Made by a program: the position numbers and the translations under genes. A stretch of DNA of 37,389 nt from Chloroflexota bacterium. GTDB taxonomy: Bacteria; Chloroflexota; Anaerolineae; Promineifilales; Promineifilaceae. Positions 1-7,797 of this stretch are shown here, piece by piece; position 1 is the first letter of the stretch, and every line of letters starts with the position of its first letter. The notes under the pieces were generated by a model. It did not search any database. It was not told the origin of the DNA and worked only from the letters and a program-made list of their open reading frames with translations. The stretch is taken from contig JAHDEB010000040.1 of assembly GCA_020629055.1 (NCBI GenBank), positions 1-37,389 on the forward strand, given 5' to 3'.

Positions 1-53
1 AAGCAGGTTGATGGGCGAAAGAAATTTCGACCTAATTTTAAAGGTAGCATTCT

Positions 54-329
54 ATGATTAAATTTAAAGATTTTATGCCAAACGTGACAGAAAAAAATTT
101 TGCTGGTTTAACAACGCGATCTGATTCTCTATTTGTTACGATGAAGCGAGTAAATCATTGGATTGATAGTAATTCTGTTGAAATTCTTAATGTCGAGACT
201 ATTATGATCCCATGTGGGCAAAAAGAGTCTAGCGTTGTATCGGATGAGGGCTTATATGCTACTACCGCATATTTGGGGCACATGAGAAGTCAGGGGGTAC
301 GTGTTTGGTATCAAGAGGCCGCGGGTTAA
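54..329 (+). CDS. Small conserved-looking protein of unknown function
   Basis: This encodes 91 residues with no signal peptide or membrane segment. The ATG follows an AAAGGTAG ribosome binding site at 40-47, which supports the start. The second half has a beta-rich look, with an N-V-E-T stretch near residue 46 and an ending R-V-W-Y-Q. I recall similar N-V-E-T ... R-V-W-Y patterns in small bacterial hypothetical proteins, but I cannot assign a function. It runs directly into the acetyltransferase gene, whose start lies 3 bases after this stop codon, so the two are probably co-transcribed. Its sequence is somewhat AT-richer than the genes further right. Confidence 0.65.
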   Translation: MIKFKDFMPNVTEKNFAGLTTRSDSLFVTMKRVNHWIDSNSVEILNVETIMIPCGQKESSVVSDEGLYATTAYLGHMRSQGVRVWYQEAAG

Positions 330-331
330 AA

Positions 332-772
332 ATGGTATGGATTCGCCAAGCTGTAGAAGATGATTTACATGGGATAATTGAGCTTTACGGCCAGCTCAAT
401 CCTGAGGATTCAGAATTTCTTGAAGTACTAACTGCCTTTAGGCAAATTTTGCAGAGAGAGGGGCTAGAAATATTTGTACTAGAAAGCGATGGGCGAATTG
501 TTTCGACCTGCTATTTGAATGTTATCCCCAATCTGACCAGATCTGCCCGGCCGTATGCGATAATTGAGAATGTGGTGACTGATGCGGCATGTCGGAGAGC
601 CGGGTATGGGAAACGGGTGATACAACATGCGATTGAATATGCATGGTCCCAAAACTGCTATAAAGTCATGCTCATGACCGGATCAAAAGAAGAATTAACC
701 CATGCGTTTTATCAGGCTTGTGGGTTTGATGGTGATGAAAAACAGGCGTACATTGTGAGATCACCCAAATAA
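332..772 (+). CDS. GNAT family N-acetyltransferase
   Basis: This is a single-domain GNAT acetyltransferase of 146 residues, predicted to move an acetyl group from acetyl-CoA to an amine; the substrate is unknown. The acetyl-CoA binding motif A is visible as N-V-V-T-D followed by R-R-A-G-Y-G-K in the middle of the protein. It is followed by the usual alpha-helix and the terminal F-Y-Q-A-C-G-F motif B. An in-frame TTG at 305 would overlap the upstream gene. I prefer the ATG at 332, where the protein begins M-V-W-I-R-Q, typical of GNAT strand 1; an AAGAGG stretch lies at 313-318. The stop codon abuts the ATG of the next ATPase gene, indicating an operon. Confidence 0.85.
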   Translation: MVWIRQAVEDDLHGIIELYGQLNPEDSEFLEVLTAFRQILQREGLEIFVLESDGRIVSTCYLNVIPNLTRSARPYAIIENVVTDAACRRAGYGKRVIQHAIEYAWSQNCYKVMLMTGSKEELTHAFYQACGFDGDEKQAYIVRSPK

Positions 773-1588
773 ATGCTGCACTTAAGAGAAATAGGAATCA
801 AACCGATACCGGCCGAACTTGACCGCACATTCCCTTTTGGGGTGCCGGTGGTGCAATCGCTCCAGCCGATTGAGCTGCGGGTTCCCATCACATTTTTAGT
901 TGGCGAGAATGGCTCAGGCAAGTCGACGTTGTTAGAAGCTTTGGCGTGCGCGATTGATCTACCGGCCGTAGGGGGGGAACCGCTACGTAGCGACAAAACA
1001 TTGGATGCCGTGCGGCCGTTGGCCGATTATTTAAAGCTAACATGGCATGCGCGTACGCGGGCCGGTTTCTTTCTGCGGGCGGAAGATTTTTTCGGTTTTG
1101 CAAAACGGATCCAACAGCTGGAGGCTGACCTAAAAATAGAAGAAGAACGGATCAAAAATGAATATGCTGCCAACGGCCGGGATGATTATGCGCGCGGATT
1201 GCAGTTGGGGCCGATCTATAAAGAACTTGGTGCTCTAAAAAGACGTTATGGGGATGGGTTAGACAGTCAGTCTCATGGGGAAAGTTTTTTGACCTTGTTT
1301 CAGAATCGGTTTATTCCAAATGGCATTTATCTGCTAGACGAGCCGGAAGCACCCTTGTCCCCTATTCGTCAATTGGGCTTTCTTTCGTTGTTAAAGCAGA
1401 TGATAGAAGAGCAAAATGCGCAATTTATAATCGCAACCCATTCGCCGATTTTGATGGCTTATCCAGGGGCGCAAATTTTGAGTTTTGATGAGGGACAAGT
1501 GCAGGAGCTAGGCTGGGAGGAGTTGGAGCATGTGACGCTAACGCGTGATTTTTTGAATGATCCGGAAACTTTTTTGCGCTATATGTGA
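773..1588 (+). CDS. AAA/ABC-like ATPase (COG3910-like)
   Basis: This is a 271-residue cytoplasmic ATPase of the ABC/SMC-like class. Walker A is G-E-N-G-S-G-K-S-T at about residues 44-52. A charged helical insert spans about 110-160. A signature-like S-H-G-E-S lies at 167-171, Walker B L-L-D-E-P ends at about 191, and the switch histidine is in T-H-S-P at 222-225. It has no membrane segments and no transporter partner nearby, so it resembles the stand-alone predicted ATPase family (COG3910, AAA_21-like) rather than a transporter subunit. The start codon directly follows the stop of the acetyltransferase gene, suggesting translational coupling. Cellular role unknown. Confidence 0.85.
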   Translation: MLHLREIGIKPIPAELDRTFPFGVPVVQSLQPIELRVPITFLVGENGSGKSTLLEALACAIDLPAVGGEPLRSDKTLDAVRPLADYLKLTWHARTRAGFFLRAEDFFGFAKRIQQLEADLKIEEERIKNEYAANGRDDYARGLQLGPIYKELGALKRRYGDGLDSQSHGESFLTLFQNRFIPNGIYLLDEPEAPLSPIRQLGFLSLLKQMIEEQNAQFIIATHSPILMAYPGAQILSFDEGQVQELGWEELEHVTLTRDFLNDPETFLRYM

Positions 1589-1606
1589 TGCGATAGGCTA
1601 TGTAGA

Positions 1607-1653
1607 ATCTGATAGGTGAAAGGCTTGTTTTGTTTGCCTATCACCTATCAGAT
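1607..1653. repeat. Inverted repeat after the ATPase gene
   Basis: Two 18-base arms (1607-1624 and 1636-1653) are complementary with one mismatch around an 11-base loop; the right arm is GCCTATCACCTATCAGAT. It starts 18 bases after the ATPase stop codon. There is no T-run after the stem, so it is not a standard intrinsic terminator. It could be a 3'-end mRNA stabiliser or a small dispersed palindromic repeat. Confidence 0.7.
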
Positions 1654-1721
1654 GGAAAACTTTAGCAGCGACGACACGGGATTTTCGCTAAGGTGTTCGA
1701 AAGGGAAAAGTCAACTGACTA

Positions 1722-1735
1722 GTGTGTGTGTGTGT
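1722..1735. repeat. Short GT dinucleotide tract, (GT)7
   Basis: Seven GT units lie in the intergenic region between the ATPase and the small membrane protein. It is not within a gene that I can support, so phase variation is not indicated. Confidence 0.8.
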
Positions 1736-1782
1736 CAGTGTGCCGCCGCTGTTAAAGGAATTCTTTGTGTAGAAACTGCGCT

Positions 1783-1827
1783 AAAAAAGGAAGGCGCAGG
1801 GACGGACAGTCACAACCGCCCCTGCGC
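1783..1827 (-). terminator. Intrinsic terminator of the small membrane protein gene
   Basis: Read on the minus strand, a GC-rich stem (GCGCAGGGG against CCCTGCGC) is followed after a short CTTCC by six T residues. It lies about 40 bases beyond the stop codon of the leftward gene that ends at 1866. Stem, loop and T-run order all fit transcription on the minus strand. Confidence 0.75.
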
Positions 1828-1865
1828 GAGGGTCCAGCCTCCCGATGTTACGATAACAGACCGGT

Positions 1866-2276
1866 TTACAAATTGATTTCAAAATCTTCTGGCTGTTTTT
1901 CAATAACTTGAGGTTCATCGATCCAATCTTCCGGTGGATCTTCAACCCCAGCACGCATTTCCATCCAACCGCTAACCAGTTGACCCATACCAACAAATAG
2001 TGGGATGATGCCTGCAATCAACCATGGGCCAAAGCCGATGAACATCAGGCCGAATGTGATACCAAATCCAGCGGCCGCGGTATTAATACCCCTCTTTAGG
2101 GTTTTGTTCGGTTTCATAGATCTTACTAGCTGGTAGGGAGGATACATACCAAGTTTGGCATATTGCATTATCTCTCTATGCTTAAGAAGCCGAACAAATA
2201 CAACTGCTACCGTGCTGGCGATAAACATCAGCATAAATGGGATTGTGATGGATAAAATAACATCTTCGATAATCAT
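1866..2276 (-). CDS. Small three-TM membrane protein (DUF6249-like)
   Basis: This is a 136-residue inner-membrane protein. Hydrophobic segments lie at about 5-28, 66-82 and 86-105, with a basic cytoplasmic-looking loop (residues 29-62) between the first two and an acidic tail from about 112. Length and layout resemble DUF6249 proteins, which I recall seeing next to ECF sigma factor operons; that match is by pattern only. The ATG at 2276 has AAGGTG five bases upstream; a TTG at 2294 would add six residues without a better ribosome binding site. It is divergent from the ECF sigma factor gene, with 551 bases between them, and may belong to the same regulon. Confidence 0.7.
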   Translation of the reverse strand: MIIEDVILSITIPFMLMFIASTVAVVFVRLLKHREIMQYAKLGMYPPYQLVRSMKPNKTLKRGINTAAAGFGITFGLMFIGFGPWLIAGIIPLFVGMGQLVSGWMEMRAGVEDPPEDWIDEPQVIEKQPEDFEINL

Positions 2277-2827
2277 GGGTTCACCTTGTGCCAACTGTTT
2301 GATTTAACCTGTTGACGATCTCACAAAAACTTGGATCCAATTTGAACGATTGAATCACGTTTAGCCAATTTTGAATTGATTGCAACAGATGAATGTTGTC
2401 TCGAAATGGCCTTACACTTGTTTAGACCGAGTTGTTTCAAAAAAGTTTCACGAGTTTTGATTTTGGTTTCAAAATCGATTTTATTGTGAAAATTAATCGT
2501 AGCCATGCCAAAGGTCAAAGCTGTTCGGCCGATTGGAAGCAATCATATTCGCCGAATATACAAAACGCTAGGGCAGAATTGCAGGCGACATATTTTCATT
2601 AACATTTTTCAAAAGAGACCAACCTGTAGGAGAATGTGATAGCTGATTGAATGTTACACCAAAGCGATCTTTTCCTATTATTTAGATTCTGTAGAAAATT
2701 GGATGATCTGAACCGATCGAACTTTAGATTGAGGTCTGGGAAGATTGAATTTAGGCAATTTTTAAATTGGTGAAACTTTTTATGATTTATCTGCTCTAAT
2801 AAGATAATAGAAGACAGCGAACGTGAT
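2277..2827. other. Intergenic region between divergent membrane protein and sigma factor genes
   Basis: This is 551 AT-rich bases. I see no convincing gene. A minus-strand open frame at 2321-2542 (73 codons) has no ribosome binding site and no recognisable sequence. The right end holds a candidate ECF-type promoter. The rest has no clear hairpin or repeat; it could carry the promoter of the leftward gene, which I cannot place. Confidence 0.6.
2771..2798 (+). promoter_or_regulatory. Candidate ECF-type promoter of the sigma factor operon
   Basis: TGAAAC followed by a T-run at 2771-2780 resembles the -35 element of ECF (SigW/RpoE-type) promoters. The expected -10 position, 16 bases on, is GCTCTA, a weak match. 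It lies about 30 bases before the sigma factor ATG, the place expected for autoregulation. A GATAAT at 2803-2808 could instead be a housekeeping -10. Only the -35 is persuasive. Confidence 0.35.
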
Positions 2828-3379
2828 ATGACTGCTGAAAAGATCTTAATTAAGCGAGCGAAAGGAGGAGATACCCGCGCATTTGAAGCGCTGGTTAATC
2901 ATCATGCCCGGTATGTGTTTACACTTACCAATCGCTTGCTGCCCAATACTCAAGAGGCTGAAGATCTGGCACAAGAGACATTTATTCGGGCTTGGCAGAA
3001 TTTGGCGAAGTTCCGAGGTGACGCTCAGTTTAGGACTTGGCTATACCGAATTGCGACCAATCTGTGCTACAACCGGTTGCCGAACTTGAAGCGGGATTTA
3101 GCCGCAGTTGACCCTGACGATTCAGTCGGGTTGTCTGACCAGACGCCACGGATTGAAACGCAGATGATTCGAAATGAAGCGGTCGTCGAGCTATCAGATG
3201 CGATTAACACATTGCCAGAAAGTTATCGACTATTGATTGTGCTAAGACACGTGAACGAATTAAGCTATCAAGAAATTGCGCAGGTTACTGATTTGCCACT
3301 AGGAACGGTGAAAACCGGTATTTTTAGGGCTAGAAAAATGTTGAAAGATCGATTAGAATCTGCTTGGGTGAGTAAATAA
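2828..3379 (+). CDS. ECF-family RNA polymerase sigma factor (RpoE-like)
   Basis: This is a 183-residue sigma-70 family factor with only regions 2 and 4, as in ECF sigmas. Region 2 spans about 17-85 and includes A-E-D-L-A-Q-E-T-F-I-R-A-W and F-R-T-W-L-Y-R-I-A-T-N. Region 4 spans about 125-178 and ends in the helix-turn-helix L-S-Y-Q-E-I-A ... L-G-T-V-K-T. It should direct RNA polymerase to a small regulon. Its stop overlaps the ATG of the next gene (TAATG), the arrangement typical of a sigma and anti-sigma pair. No strong Shine-Dalgarno is present before its own ATG. An ECF-type -35 upstream suggests autoregulation. Confidence 0.93.
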   Translation: MTAEKILIKRAKGGDTRAFEALVNHHARYVFTLTNRLLPNTQEAEDLAQETFIRAWQNLAKFRGDAQFRTWLYRIATNLCYNRLPNLKRDLAAVDPDDSVGLSDQTPRIETQMIRNEAVVELSDAINTLPESYRLLIVLRHVNELSYQEIAQVTDLPLGTVKTGIFRARKMLKDRLESAWVSK

Positions 3380-3798
3380 TGTCTGATTTTGAAATGCAAC
3401 ACGACTATAACGATCATAACGATGATCAGCTGAATCAATTGTTTGAACAGCTAGGGCCAGATGCGCTACCGGCCGGATTTATTGGCCGCACAATGACGTC
3501 GATCCGGCCGACGATTGAGCCGGAACCGTTTCGCATACAGTGGCTAGACTTTGTGCCTGCTTTCGTTGTTGCTGCAATGGGTGCCCTTCTACTCTTCATA
3601 TGGCTAGGTGCAGCTGGTGCGCATACATCATTTGAGCAAAGCTTTAACGCTTGGCGATTAGATCAAGTTCTTGGGTCGATTAGCGATGTACAGATGGTCA
3701 TTTTGTGCGGGGCGATCGGCATGTTGTGGGTGATTATGCCGTACATGCGAAGTGGGTCTAAAAGACGGAATGTTTGGTTTTTATCGCTAGTGCAATAA
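3379..3798 (+). CDS. Putative membrane anti-sigma factor
   Basis: This is a 139-residue protein with an acidic, soluble N-terminal half (residues 1-55), two hydrophobic segments at about 58-78 and 104-122, and a basic C-terminal end. Its TAATG overlap with the ECF sigma gene and its topology (cytoplasmic N-terminal domain, then membrane) suggest it holds the sigma factor at the membrane until a signal arrives. The zinc anti-sigma motif (H-x3-C-x2-C) is absent, so it is not a ZAS-type anti-sigma. The assignment rests on context rather than on sequence similarity I can see. Confidence 0.65.
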   Translation: MSDFEMQHDYNDHNDDQLNQLFEQLGPDALPAGFIGRTMTSIRPTIEPEPFRIQWLDFVPAFVVAAMGALLLFIWLGAAGAHTSFEQSFNAWRLDQVLGSISDVQMVILCGAIGMLWVIMPYMRSGSKRRNVWFLSLVQ

Positions 3799-3808
3799 AC
3801 TTGGGTCT

Positions 3809-4426
3809 ATGACCCAACAGTTGCAAAAAACGATAAACCGGCTGTTTGCCGACACAGTTGAAAGAATGGATGAGGGGGCCGATGTTGTACAGACGATCTC
3901 TGAAATATTTGCTTCTATCGATTTAACTTGGTCTCCGGCCAATCCTGATCCTTTGCCTGCATGGGACTATCGCCACGCGGTGGTCGAGAATGCCCCGGCC
4001 GGTAATTTGTCTGCAGTGGCACAAGCGGTTGATGCCGACTGGCAGACGGTGAACTGGCACAGAAACCCCAACTACATTAATGATGAAAGCCTAGGACGAT
4101 TCCGCAACTGGTATGGGTATAACCTCTATGTTGGCTCTTTTGGCATGGTTAAAAACCTTGAAATTGCGGTCGGCATGATTCTTATCAGCCCGGATTGTTT
4201 GTATCCGCCCCATAATCATTTAGCTGCAGAAATCTATGTGCCTATTTCTGGTCGCGCAGAATGGTGGTCGGCCGAAAGTGATTGGCAAATACAAGAGCCG
4301 GGGACACCGATTTATCATCGGCCGTGGTTGTCGCACGGTACACGCACATTAGACGAGCCGCTGTTGGCGCTATTTGGTTGGCTGGGTGATACGTCTCAAC
4401 ATGCGACGATTAATCGTGATCTTTAG
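3809..4426 (+). CDS. Cupin protein, DMSP-lyase-like (DddQ/DddL-type)
   Basis: This is a 205-residue protein with a C-terminal cupin barrel. The metal-site pattern is H135-N-H137, E141 and Y143, with a second-motif histidine H176; Y132 lies five residues before H137. Spacing of these residues matches my recollection of the zinc-dependent DMSP lyase DddQ (His, Glu, Tyr and a distant His), and the overall length is in that family's range. DMSP lyases release dimethyl sulfide and acrylate, but many relatives act on other small substrates, so only a DMSP-lyase-like cupin can be claimed. It starts 10 bases after the anti-sigma stop, suggesting it belongs to the ECF operon. Confidence 0.7.
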   Translation: MTQQLQKTINRLFADTVERMDEGADVVQTISEIFASIDLTWSPANPDPLPAWDYRHAVVENAPAGNLSAVAQAVDADWQTVNWHRNPNYINDESLGRFRNWYGYNLYVGSFGMVKNLEIAVGMILISPDCLYPPHNHLAAEIYVPISGRAEWWSAESDWQIQEPGTPIYHRPWLSHGTRTLDEPLLALFGWLGDTSQHATINRDL

Positions 4427-4494
4427 TAGAATAGTTTATTAGATGGGCTTCTACTTGCGTGGGCCCGAGTTCAGATGAGTTTGGAGGATACCGA

Positions 4495-4755
4495 ATGAGT
4501 TTACCGATTTGGGAATATAAAATTTGTGATTGTGCTGCTCAAATAACAAAACGTGGCGGTTTGTTCCGCGAGCAAAAAGGGTTTTGGACCTTAGACATCG
4601 ATGGTGAAACGACCGGACTGCAAGAAGGGCTTGAAAAGCTGGGGCAAAAGGGATGGGAGTTGGCAGGGATTCAGACGGTACGTACAGAGGATCATGATCG
4701 CCCACACCAAATAGGGTATCCGAAATCATTCTACGTGTTTAAACGGCCGATCTAA
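4495..4755 (+). CDS. DUF4177-like small protein
   Basis: This is an 86-residue soluble protein. It opens with W-E-Y-K, has L-E-K-L-G-Q-K-G-W-E-L in the second half and ends F-Y-V-F-K-R. This is the pattern of DUF4177 proteins, a small domain of unknown function. The chosen ATG at 4495 has GGAGG about 9 bases upstream; an earlier in-frame GTG at 4459 lacks such support. It follows the cupin gene by 68 bases and might be co-transcribed with the sigma factor operon. Confidence 0.75.
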   Translation: MSLPIWEYKICDCAAQITKRGGLFREQKGFWTLDIDGETTGLQEGLEKLGQKGWELAGIQTVRTEDHDRPHQIGYPKSFYVFKRPI

Positions 4756-4800
4756 ACCAACCATAAAAAGTGCATAGGTGGGGACGCCTATCCGGTAAGG

Positions 4801-4829
4801 TTGACTATACTCCTTAGCGTCATAAGAAT
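4801..4829 (+). promoter_or_regulatory. Candidate promoter of the glutathione transferase gene
   Basis: TTGACT at 4801-4806 and AAGAAT at 4824-4829 are separated by 17 bases, 50 bases upstream of the GTG start. The -35 matches the consensus in five of six positions and the -10 in four of six. Confidence 0.4.
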
Positions 4830-4879
4830 CTGTTTGCATGGGAATCCCATGTTAAAGATAAAAAAAGGAGACAATTTCA

Positions 4880-5734
4880 GTGACTGATTCAACCGAATAT
4901 GTTCCCCCCAAAGTTTGGAAGTGGGATCAAGAATCTGGCGGCCGGTTCGCCAATATTAATCGACCTATTTCAGGAGCCACCCACGACAAAGAACTGCCTG
5001 TTGGTAAACATCCCCTACAGCTGTATTCATTGGCGACCCCCAACGGTGTCAAAGTAACGGTGATGCTGGAAGAGCTGCTTGCGGCCGGGCACAGCGGAGC
5101 GGAATACGACGCTTACCTCATCAATATCGGTGAGGGGGAGCAATTTGGCAGTGGTTTTGTCGATGTGAACCCCAATTCTAAAATCCCAGCTTTATTAGAC
5201 CGTAGCACCCCAGAGCCGACGCGAGTTTTCGAGTCCGGTTCAATTTTGCTTTATTTGGCCGAAAAGTTCGGTGCATTCTTGCCGACGGACCCAGCTCAAC
5301 GGACCGAGTGTCTGTCATGGTTGTTTTGGCAAGTCGGATCGGCCCCTTATTTAGGTGGTGGATTTGGTCACTTTTATAGCTATGCTCCATACAAAATGGA
5401 GTACCCGATCAATCGCTTTACCATGGAGACGAAACGCCAGCTCGATCTACTCGATAAGCATCTGGCTAAAAACCGGTACATGGTAGGTGATGCGTACACC
5501 ATTGCTGATATGGCGATTTGGCCATGGTATGGGGGTGTTGTGAAAGGGGCTGTTTATAATGCGGCCGAGTTTTTAGAAGCAGACACATATAAAAACCTGA
5601 TTCGCTGGACTGATGAGATTGGGGAAAGAGACGCGGTTAAGCGGGGTCGGATGGTGAATCGTGGTTGGGGACCAGAAGATGAACAGGTTCCTGAGCGCCA
5701 TGACGCCAGTGATTTTGACAGCAAGGGATTATAA
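4880..5734 (+). CDS. yghU: Glutathione transferase / disulfide-bond oxidoreductase YghU
   Basis: This is a 284-residue protein close to the E. coli YghU length. It has the characteristic N-terminal extension (V-W-K-W then G-G-R-F-A-N-I-N-R-P). The thioredoxin-fold domain includes the T-P-N-G-V-K-V segment in the active-site region and N-P-N-S-K-I-P-A-L, which carries the cis-proline. F-E-S-G-S-I-L-L-Y-L-A-E follows, then an all-helical C-terminal domain. YghU-type enzymes use glutathione (or a related thiol) to reduce disulfides or peroxides in the cytoplasm. The start is GTG, with AAAGGAG at 4864-4870, nine bases upstream. A hairpin terminator follows the gene, so it is probably monocistronic. 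Confidence 0.92.
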   Translation: MTDSTEYVPPKVWKWDQESGGRFANINRPISGATHDKELPVGKHPLQLYSLATPNGVKVTVMLEELLAAGHSGAEYDAYLINIGEGEQFGSGFVDVNPNSKIPALLDRSTPEPTRVFESGSILLYLAEKFGAFLPTDPAQRTECLSWLFWQVGSAPYLGGGFGHFYSYAPYKMEYPINRFTMETKRQLDLLDKHLAKNRYMVGDAYTIADMAIWPWYGGVVKGAVYNAAEFLEADTYKNLIRWTDEIGERDAVKRGRMVNRGWGPEDEQVPERHDASDFDSKGL

Positions 5735-5862
5735 TCTCGTGACATAGACAGATCTGATCAAGGCGAGTGATTCATTTGTGAAACTAAGGTAGCTTTTTCG
5801 AATCAATCTTAGTTAAAATAGCACCCTATACTGATTCAATCTGTCTTAGTCTAAATAACAAT

Positions 5863-5903
5863 GGGCCGGTCGCTAAAATAATTTTATCGGCCGGCCTTTT
5901 TAG
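5863..5903 (+). terminator. Intrinsic terminator after yghU
   Basis: A GC-rich stem (GGCCGGTCG against CGGCCGGCC, one G-T wobble) encloses an AT-rich self-complementary loop and is followed by TTTTT. It lies 129 bases after the yghU stop and just before the promoter of the next gene. The right arm carries the abundant CGGCCG palindrome. Confidence 0.8.
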
Positions 5904-5904
5904 T

Positions 5905-5932
5905 TTGACAAGGGATATCAGTTAGCTAAATT
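5905..5932 (+). promoter_or_regulatory. Probable sigma-70 promoter of the GH5 lipoprotein gene
   Basis: A perfect TTGACA at 5905-5910 is followed after 16 bases by TAAATT at 5927-5932, about 20 bases before the ATG. It sits directly after the yghU terminator. Confidence 0.55.
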
Positions 5933-5953
5933 TTTTATAGAGATGAAATCGAT

Positions 5954-7546
5954 ATGCAAACAAAAATAGCTGTCATTTTTATGGTGTTGGTCTGCGTCCT
6001 ATTTTCTGCATGCCAATCAGATAACTCGGAGAATACGGAACCGGCTTTGGCAACTGTATCACCCACCCTTGTCCCAACTCAAACCGATTCGCAGCCTATA
6101 CTGGCAGAAATTAAATCGACAGCGACCGCCGAACCTGTACCCACAGAAATACCGGTGGTAACGGAGCCGACCGCAACTGCAACTATCACACCGTTACCGA
6201 TTGATATAAAACCAGAATTAAGCCGGGGGGTTAACTTAGCAGGAGATTTTGAGGTAGAACCCCGTGGGCAGTGGGGAACGCCGATTGAACAACACTTTTT
6301 TGATTTGGTGGCTGAAGCTGGATTTGACCATGTTCGCATCCCCATTCGCTGGTCGGCCCATACCGGCCCTGCGCCAAGTTTTTTAATAGATGAAGCGTTT
6401 TTTGGTGAAGTGGATTGGCTATTAGACCAAGCTGCTCGGGTTGGCCTAACGGCGGTGATCGATACCCATCATTTTGAAGAGCTCGACGCGGACCCGTTAG
6501 GCAATCGGGATCAGCTGTTGGCGATTTGGCGTCAAATTGGGGTACGGTATGCCGACCGGCCGGCTACGGTTGTGTTTGAGCTAAACAATGAGCCAACGGG
6601 CGCTTTTAATGATCAACCAGAATTGTGGAACCAAATTTTGGCCGATACCTTGGCTGTGGTTCGGGAAACGAATCCTGACCGGCTGGTGATTATTGGCCCG
6701 GTAGGATTTAATCATCCAAATCGGCTGGATGAGTTGGTGTTACCGGCCGACGATCATTTGATGGCGACAGTCCACGTCTATGATCCGATCGAATTTACCG
6801 TTCAAGGGGCGACTTGGTTTGACCCACCGCCAGCTACAGGCCAAGTGTGGCGGCCTGAGTGGCCCACCTTGGGAGCCGCTTGGCAAAATGGTACATGGGA
6901 TAGCACACTGGAACGCACGGCCGATGGATATAACGTTGCGTTTCAGCGTCAGTATGCTGCATTTTCGGCGACATATTTAGGAGTGGCTGCAGGGGTGTTT
7001 GATTCACTCACCGTCGTGGCAGATCAAGCGTTTGAGGCTGTCGCGTTGTGCAATGTTGTTGACGAGGTCATCATCGTTGATTTTAAACCGGCGATAACGC
7101 GGGATGATGGGTGGGTAGAAATGCAGGCCGACGTTTCAAGCTGTGGTGATATTCGTGCGATTTCTGTGCAGCTGACATCTGAAAATTTAGTGTCCCCAAC
7201 GCTGGCAAGGGCTGATTTGTGCATTGGGTTTGATCAGGCACTAAGCGAATGCGAACCGATCATTGTTACTGAAGCGGAGCTGCATCAGCGGCTGATGCGC
7301 CGGTCGGCCGAGTGGGCCGCTGCCAACGGCGTACCGCTTTATCTGGGTGAGTTCGGCGTGTATGATCACCCAGGCGATCCGGTAGATCGACCCTCGCGTG
7401 AAGCGTGGATCCGGTCGATGCGCCAAGCGGCCGAAGACAATGGCATTTACTGGGCTTACTTTGAATTGAGTAATGAATTTGGCGTCTATGATCATGACCG
7501 TGAGGAGTGGCGACAAGATATTCTCGACGCATTGCTGTTTGATTAA
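5954..7546 (+). CDS. Secreted lipoprotein glycoside hydrolase, GH5 (cellulase) family
   Basis: This 530-residue exported enzyme has a lipoprotein signal peptide with lipobox ending at Cys20, then a Thr/Pro-rich spacer (about 25-85). The catalytic domain is a TIM-barrel of the GH5 family. The acid/base glutamate is E213 in E-L-N-N-E-P and the nucleophile is E466 in Y-L-G-E-F-G. H-V-R-I-P-I-R-W near 126-133 is also typical. It should cleave beta-1,4 or similar beta-glucan linkages at the cell surface; the exact substrate is open. Between the H-V-Y-D-P segment (274-278) and the nucleophile strand there is extra sequence of roughly 120 residues (about 315-435) with four cysteines, which looks like an inserted beta-rich domain. 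The ribosome binding site is weak. Confidence 0.88.
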   Translation: MQTKIAVIFMVLVCVLFSACQSDNSENTEPALATVSPTLVPTQTDSQPILAEIKSTATAEPVPTEIPVVTEPTATATITPLPIDIKPELSRGVNLAGDFEVEPRGQWGTPIEQHFFDLVAEAGFDHVRIPIRWSAHTGPAPSFLIDEAFFGEVDWLLDQAARVGLTAVIDTHHFEELDADPLGNRDQLLAIWRQIGVRYADRPATVVFELNNEPTGAFNDQPELWNQILADTLAVVRETNPDRLVIIGPVGFNHPNRLDELVLPADDHLMATVHVYDPIEFTVQGATWFDPPPATGQVWRPEWPTLGAAWQNGTWDSTLERTADGYNVAFQRQYAAFSATYLGVAAGVFDSLTVVADQAFEAVALCNVVDEVIIVDFKPAITRDDGWVEMQADVSSCGDIRAISVQLTSENLVSPTLARADLCIGFDQALSECEPIIVTEAELHQRLMRRSAEWAAANGVPLYLGEFGVYDHPGDPVDRPSREAWIRSMRQAAEDNGIYWAYFELSNEFGVYDHDREEWRQDILDALLFD

Positions 7547-7797
7547 GTTTCATCATTGTTTAGCCTCTCAACACGGCATTTATGCAACGACCCAAATATG
7601 TGATTTGTATACCTGATCAGCCACTGGATAAACCGGCCGGGCTTTTCCCTTGTAACTATTCCCCAAATCGGGTCACCGCCCCCCTGTAAATCTGATAAAC
7701 TTACGAGCTAATTGGTTAGCCCCACTAACCCAAACACACTCAACAGATAGCAGTCACCAATCAGCCTGATCTGATTAATGACCAAGAACTATAAAAT

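Noticed and set aside
1616-1876. Plus-strand open frame of 86 codons
   Set aside because: It covers an inverted repeat, a GT tract and the terminator of the opposite gene, and its translation is of odd composition.
2321-2542. Minus-strand open frame of 73 codons in the 551-base intergenic gap
   Set aside because: It has no ribosome binding site, no recognisable sequence and lies in AT-rich non-coding DNA between divergent genes.
7547-7797. Possible T-box leader before the glycyl-tRNA synthetase gene
   Set aside because: The conserved T-box sequence and a terminator/antiterminator pair are not visible.
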